Shown here one piece after another: positions 39,032 through 42,096 of a stretch of 42,096 bases of DNA. This DNA is from Mycobacterium sp. GA-2829 (lineage in GTDB: Bacteria > Actinomycetota > Actinomycetes > Mycobacteriales > Mycobacteriaceae). The stretch is from contig NZ_LQIT01000046.1 in the NCBI RefSeq assembly GCF_001499965.1, positions 1 to 42,096 on the forward strand, written 5' to 3'. Position numbers and translations under genes: made by a program. The notes beneath the pieces are model-generated. The model was not told where the DNA came from. It was given only the letters and a program-made list of their open reading frames with translations, and searched no databases. How positions within the stretch are numbered: position 1 is the first letter of the stretch; each line of letters starts with the position of its first letter.

Positions 39032-39690
39032 CCGCGTACCTCGGTGACGGGTGCCTGCCAGAGACCGACGATCGCGTCGACGAGCCCCGACGCGGCAGCC
39101 GACCACGTCGGGCGCGGTACGGCGGCGCCTTCGGCGAGACCGCGTTCACGTTCGGCGCAGCTGTGCATCAACAGGTTTCGGCCCATGACGTTGCGTTCGG
39201 CGCGCACGTAGGGCGGCAGGTCCGGCAGGCAGCCGGCGATCCCGTTGATCACCTCGACCAGCGACGGCGACGACAGCGCGTCCCGCACGATCATGCTGTG
39301 GTAGGCCGGATCGGTCATGACCTGCGCTGCGAATCGCGCGTACCAGCTGGGGTTGCCGAGTTCGGCCAGGTGATCGGTCAGCGGCCGGACCAGACACCCG
39401 ACCCAGTCGCGCATGTCGGGGACGGGGCCCAGATCGGCGACCATCTTCTCGCGCAGCCGTTCGATCGGTCCGCGGTGCTTGAACTCGATGGCGCGCACCA
39501 GGTCGGTCTTGGTGCCGAAGTGGTAGCCCACCGCGGCGTTGTTGCCCTGGCCGGCGGCCTCGCTGACCTGACGGTTGGAGACCGCGAACACGCCGTGTTC
39601 GGCGTAGAGCCGCTCAGCGGCCCGCAGGATCGCCTCCTGGGTGCTACTGGCACGCTCGGCGCGCGCAGCCCTGGCTGTGGTCACGCTCAC
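39028..39690 (-). CDS. TetR/AcrR family transcriptional regulator
   Basis: A 220-residue regulator with HTH VFAVSNRQVSEAAGQGNNAAVGYHF (an unusual GQGNNAAVGYHF recognition helix) and a long effector domain. Two starts compete. The GTG at 39690 (VSVTTARA) leaves a 24-bp palindrome (39710-39733) upstream as operator. The ATG at 39738 would couple to the SDR stop (ATGA) but place the palindrome in codons 2-10. I prefer 39690 because TetR operators normally precede the gene. It lies inside the operon, between SDR and ferredoxin, so it may set an internal promoter for the P450 section. Confidence 0.82.
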   Translation of the reverse strand: MSVTTARAARAERASSTQEAILRAAERLYAEHGVFAVSNRQVSEAAGQGNNAAVGYHFGTKTDLVRAIEFKHRGPIERLREKMVADLGPVPDMRDWVGCLVRPLTDHLAELGNPSWYARFAAQVMTDPAYHSMIVRDALSSPSLVEVINGIAGCLPDLPPYVRAERNVMGRNLLMHSCAERERGLAEGAAVPRPTWSAAASGLVDAIVGLWQAPVTEVRG

Positions 39691-39709
39691 AGTCAACGCG
39701 GTCGGCGCG

Positions 39710-39733
39710 GTTAAGTCAAGCGACTGATTTAAC
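39710..39733. promoter_or_regulatory. 24-bp palindromic operator of the internal TetR
   Basis: GTTAAGTCA (39710-39718) pairs with TGATTTAAC (39725-39733) at eight of nine positions across a 6-base centre. It is A/T-rich compared with its surroundings and lies 20 bases before the GTG preferred for the TetR gene. Confidence 0.55.
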
Positions 39734-39734
39734 G

Positions 39735-40565
39735 TCATCGCTGCGACCCGTTGACCTCCGCATCCGGTTTGCGTGGGATGACCTTGCCCGCGACCGTGCC
39801 GCCGTCGACGGTCAGCACGATGCCGGTGACGTAACGGGACCGGTCGGTGGCCAGGTACAGCGCCGCCTCGGCGACGTCGTCGGCCGTACCGTCGCGTTTG
39901 AGCGGACGGTCGTTGCGCATCTGGGTGCGGATCCTGGCCTCGAAATTCTCGAGCCGCTCCCGGTCGGCGCCCGTGGCCGAGCTCTGCAGGATCGGTGTCG
40001 GGATGTTGCCGGGGGCGATGCAGTTGACGCGAATCTCATAGTGTGCCAACTCGATTGCCGCGCACTTCGTGAAGTGCAGGATGGCCGCCTTGGAGCTGCG
40101 ATACACCGGAACCCCGCCGCCGGCCTGGATGCCGCCGATCGAGGACAGGTTGATGATCGACCCGCCACCGTGTTCGGACATGTACAGCCCGGCGTCGCGG
40201 GTGCCCGCCATGACGCTGAGCAAGTTCACCCGCATGACGCGGTCGAACTCCTCGAGGTCCTCGTTGAACAGTCCGCGCCGTAGCGGGCTGGAGATGCCGG
40301 CGTTGTTGACCATCACGTCGAGTGCGCCGAACCGCTCGACGGTCCCGTTGATCAGATCAGCCATCTGCGCCTGTTCGCCGACGTCGGTGTGCTGGAACAC
40401 CGCGTTCGGGCCGCACTGTTCGGCCAGCGCCTGGCCGAGTTCGTCCTGGACGTCGGCGATGACCACCCTGGCGCCCTCGGCGACGAACCGTTCGACCATG
40501 CCGCGGCCGATCCCCGACGCCCCTCCCGTGACGATCGCGACCTTCCCGCGCAGTGCGTCGGACAT
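39735..40565 (-). CDS. Short-chain dehydrogenase/reductase
   Basis: A 276-residue classical SDR with TGGASGIGRGMVERFV (13-28), NNAG (87-90), Ser142 (NLSSIGG), Tyr155 and Lys159 (YRSSK), and YVTGIVLTVDGGTVAG. The C-terminal tail is extended by about 15 residues. The ATG at 40565 shares one base with the alpha/beta hydrolase stop (TGATG). It probably oxidises or reduces an alcohol/ketone intermediate next to the hydrolase step. Confidence 0.88.
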   Translation of the reverse strand: MSDALRGKVAIVTGGASGIGRGMVERFVAEGARVVIADVQDELGQALAEQCGPNAVFQHTDVGEQAQMADLINGTVERFGALDVMVNNAGISSPLRRGLFNEDLEEFDRVMRVNLLSVMAGTRDAGLYMSEHGGGSIINLSSIGGIQAGGGVPVYRSSKAAILHFTKCAAIELAHYEIRVNCIAPGNIPTPILQSSATGADRERLENFEARIRTQMRNDRPLKRDGTADDVAEAALYLATDRSRYVTGIVLTVDGGTVAGKVIPRKPDAEVNGSQR

Positions 40566-41407
40566 CAGGCGGACACCTCTCGTTCGGAGACCTCGGCGAA
40601 GAACTCGAGCAGCAGATCGATGACGGCTTCCGGCTGTTCGATCTGCGGGCAGTGCCCCGCTTCGGCGATGACGGCCCAGCGCGCGCCGGTGATCTGCGCG
40701 GCGATCTCGGCGGCCCAGCCCGACGGCAGGAGTTTGTCGCGCTCACCCTCGACGATCAGCGCGGGGACGTCGATGCGCTCGTAGGGCCTGGTCGACGACG
40801 GCGGTGGTGGCGGTTCGAGGCCGGGGCGGCGAAACCGCGCCGCCGCCAACGACTCCCACGCTCCGGGAGCGATGCTCGAGTCGTAGCGCCGTTGGACGTA
40901 GGTGTCGTCGGCCGGATAGGACGGATCGGCGAACAGTGCGGTGACGATGCGGCGCATACCGTCGACTGTCGCGTCGTAGTCGTAGAGAGCGTTGGCGTGC
41001 TCGTTGCGTTCGATGGTGCCGCCGCCGCACAGCGCGACCAGACTGCGTGCGGGCAGGACGGGCGCGCCGGAGGTGGCGTCGACGAGCAGGTTGATCGCGC
41101 CCATCGAATTGCCGACGAAGTGCGCCGACCGGACGCCGAGGACCTCGCAGAAGCGGGCGACGTGGCGGATCCGCATCCCGCGGCCGTCGGTGAAGTCGAC
41201 GACCTTGGCCGAGCGACCGAACCCGAGCATGTCGGGGGCGAGGACGTGGTATCGCTCGGCGAGGGCGTCGATGACCCGCTCCCAGCCCAGTTCGGCCGAG
41301 GCGCCGAATTCGCCGCCGTGTAGGAGCACGACCGGATCACCCTGCCCCGCTTCGAGATAGCCGGTGGTCAAACCGTCGACGGCGACCGACTTCCGGTGGA
41401 AGCTCAC
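40565..41407 (-). CDS. Alpha/beta hydrolase (MhpC/HsaD-like)
   Basis: A 280-residue alpha/beta hydrolase with Ser101 in the elbow GNSMG, Asp224 (EGERDKLLP), His252 (EAGHCPQIEQPE) and oxyanion HGGEFG (30-35). The layout resembles meta-cleavage product hydrolases that cut C-C bonds in aromatic and steroid degradation, but esterase activity is equally possible. The GTG at 41407 is the first codon of the operon running left to 29825. A GAGAA-N5-TTCTC operator lies 31-45 bases upstream. Confidence 0.86.
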   Translation of the reverse strand: MSFHRKSVAVDGLTTGYLEAGQGDPVVLLHGGEFGASAELGWERVIDALAERYHVLAPDMLGFGRSAKVVDFTDGRGMRIRHVARFCEVLGVRSAHFVGNSMGAINLLVDATSGAPVLPARSLVALCGGGTIERNEHANALYDYDATVDGMRRIVTALFADPSYPADDTYVQRRYDSSIAPGAWESLAAARFRRPGLEPPPPPSSTRPYERIDVPALIVEGERDKLLPSGWAAEIAAQITGARWAVIAEAGHCPQIEQPEAVIDLLLEFFAEVSEREVSA

Positions 41408-41437
41408 GCCCTCACGATACTGATATTTTCGTGATTG

Positions 41438-41452
41438 GAGAACCGGATTCTC
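41438..41452. promoter_or_regulatory. Palindromic operator before the 11-gene operon
   Basis: GAGAACCGGATTCTC is a perfect 5-bp-arm dyad with a 5-base centre, lying between the alpha/beta hydrolase start (41407) and the DUF222 gene start (41516). It shares core and spacing with 12721-12737 and 22810-22826. A direct repeat GTCGGACC (41475 and 41489) lies next to it, of unknown meaning. Confidence 0.6.
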
Positions 41453-41515
41453 ATCACCAGAGTGCTTAGTTGGCGTCGGACCAATCCTGTCGGACCCTTC
41501 TGTTTGTATGTGGTC

Positions 41516-42096
41516 ATGGTCTCCAGCGCACCGTCTTTCATCCCGAGCACGCCTCGGGAAGCGCAGCTGGAGGCGTTGTTCGACGAGATGTCGGAGTTGG
41601 CGGGGCAGCGCAACGCGATCGATGCGCGGTTGGTGGAGATCGCCGCCGAAATCGACGGCGACCGCCTGTGGGGTGCCACCGGGGCGCGGTCGGTCACCGC
41701 GCTGGTGGCCTGGAAGGTCGGCTGCTCGACCACCAACGCCAAAGCGATCACCGCGATCGCCGACCGCATCGAGGAGTTCCCGCTGTGCGTGCAGGCCTTG
41801 CGGGAAGGCCGGCTGTCACTGGATCAGGTCGGCGTCATCGCCGACAAAGCCGGCCCCGGATCCGATGAGCATTACGCCGAGTTGGCCAAGTGCGCCAGCG
41901 TCAACCAACTCCGCACCGCGATCCGGCAGGAACCCAAGCCCAAACCCACGCCCGAACCCGCACCTGAGGTCGATGAGGACGAGCCAGAACCGGAGCTCGA
42001 ACCTGCCTGTGCGATCACCCAGACCTCCGATGACCAGTACACCTTCTGGCGGATCCAACTCACCCACGCCGAGTCGGCGAAATTCGAAGCCGCGCT
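41516..42096 (+). CDS. DUF222/13E12-type HNH endonuclease-like protein, partial
   Basis: The frame is open from the ATG at 41516 (an in-frame GTG lies at 41510) to the window end, giving at least 193 residues. The start (REAQLEALFDEMSELAGQRNAIDARLVEIAAEID) and the AWKVGCSTTNAKAI and RLSLDQVGVIADKA segments are typical of the mycobacterial DUF222 domain of the 13E12 repeat family, which usually ends in an HNH nuclease domain beyond the window. A run rich in Pro and Glu (about residues 144-163, KPKPTPEPAPEVDEDEP) sits inside the domain. Third-position A/T is more frequent than in the neighbours, consistent with a mobile multicopy origin. The HNH motif is not in view. Confidence 0.82.
   Translation, partial: MVSSAPSFIPSTPREAQLEALFDEMSELAGQRNAIDARLVEIAAEIDGDRLWGATGARSVTALVAWKVGCSTTNAKAITAIADRIEEFPLCVQALREGRLSLDQVGVIADKAGPGSDEHYAELAKCASVNQLRTAIRQEPKPKPTPEPAPEVDEDEPEPELEPACAITQTSDDQYTFWRIQLTHAESAKFEAA

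Noticed and set aside
41475..41496. Direct repeat GTCGGACC as an attachment or insertion site
   Set aside because: Eight bases in a high-G+C intergenic region can arise by chance, and no integrase, transposase or matching copy at the other end is visible.

Overview
The window looks like chromosomal DNA of a mycobacterium, most likely a fast-growing Mycolicibacterium-type species. The grounds are high G+C, many GTG starts, a WS/DGAT - FadD12-like - acyltransferase block resembling M. tuberculosis Rv1425-Rv1428c, a mycofactocin-type SDR, a DUF222/13E12-type gene at the right edge, and an unusual density of acyl-CoA dehydrogenases (seven), CaiB-family CoA transferases, SDRs and TetR regulators. 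The genus is inferred from gene content. I saw no tRNA, rRNA, CRISPR array or intact insertion sequence, and no gene-free stretch above 300 bases.

Layout. 1-302: two halves of one VOC/glyoxalase-like gene in opposite orientation. 378-4329 (+): TetR, acyl-CoA dehydrogenase (ACAD), APH-type kinase and quinone oxidoreductase; the ACAD/kinase pair resembles a split ACAD10/11 or LvaC/LvaA system for 4-hydroxyacyl-CoA. 5492-4330 (-): TetR plus an uncharacterised protein behind a 36-bp inverted repeat. 12532-5619 (-): amidohydrolase, ACAD, SDR, CoA transferase, thiolase, ACAD. 12757-18624 (+): CMD-family protein, Rieske oxygenase, 109-aa partner, metal-dependent hydrolase, SnoaL-like protein and a two-gene ACAD. 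18625-20798: divergent LysR/MFS pair. 22760-20791 (-): ACAD and enoyl-CoA hydratase, divergent from a TetR (to 23598). 23784-24620 (+): mycofactocin-type SDR. 24760-28657: lipid block (WS/DGAT, acyl-CoA synthetase, acyltransferase). 28767-29828 (+): epimerase. 41407-29825 (-): an 11-gene, tightly packed set (alpha/beta hydrolase, SDR, TetR, ferredoxin, P450, amidohydrolase, two M24 proteins, crotonase, double CaiB protein, SDR). 41516 onward (+): partial DUF222 protein.

How it fits together. The enzymes describe activation to CoA thioesters, oxygenation (Rieske, P450/ferredoxin) and beta-oxidation-like degradation of one or more unidentified hydrophobic carboxylic acids. The most interesting signal is a shared palindrome, GAGAA-N5-TTCTC. 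It lies upstream of the Rieske operon (12721), between the ACAD operon and the TetR at 22909-23598, and upstream of the 11-gene operon (41438). At the second site it overlaps a recognisable -10 box. This suggests that three distant operons form one regulon of that TetR, an inference from sequence. A related motif (TTCTC-N7-GAGAA or CTCTC-N7-GAGAA) occurs in the 12.6-kb control region and the 28.7-kb divergent region. Two nested palindromic elements of similar design (14971-15032 and 31882-31938) also stand out; the second is inside a reading frame, at the linker joining two CaiB domains.
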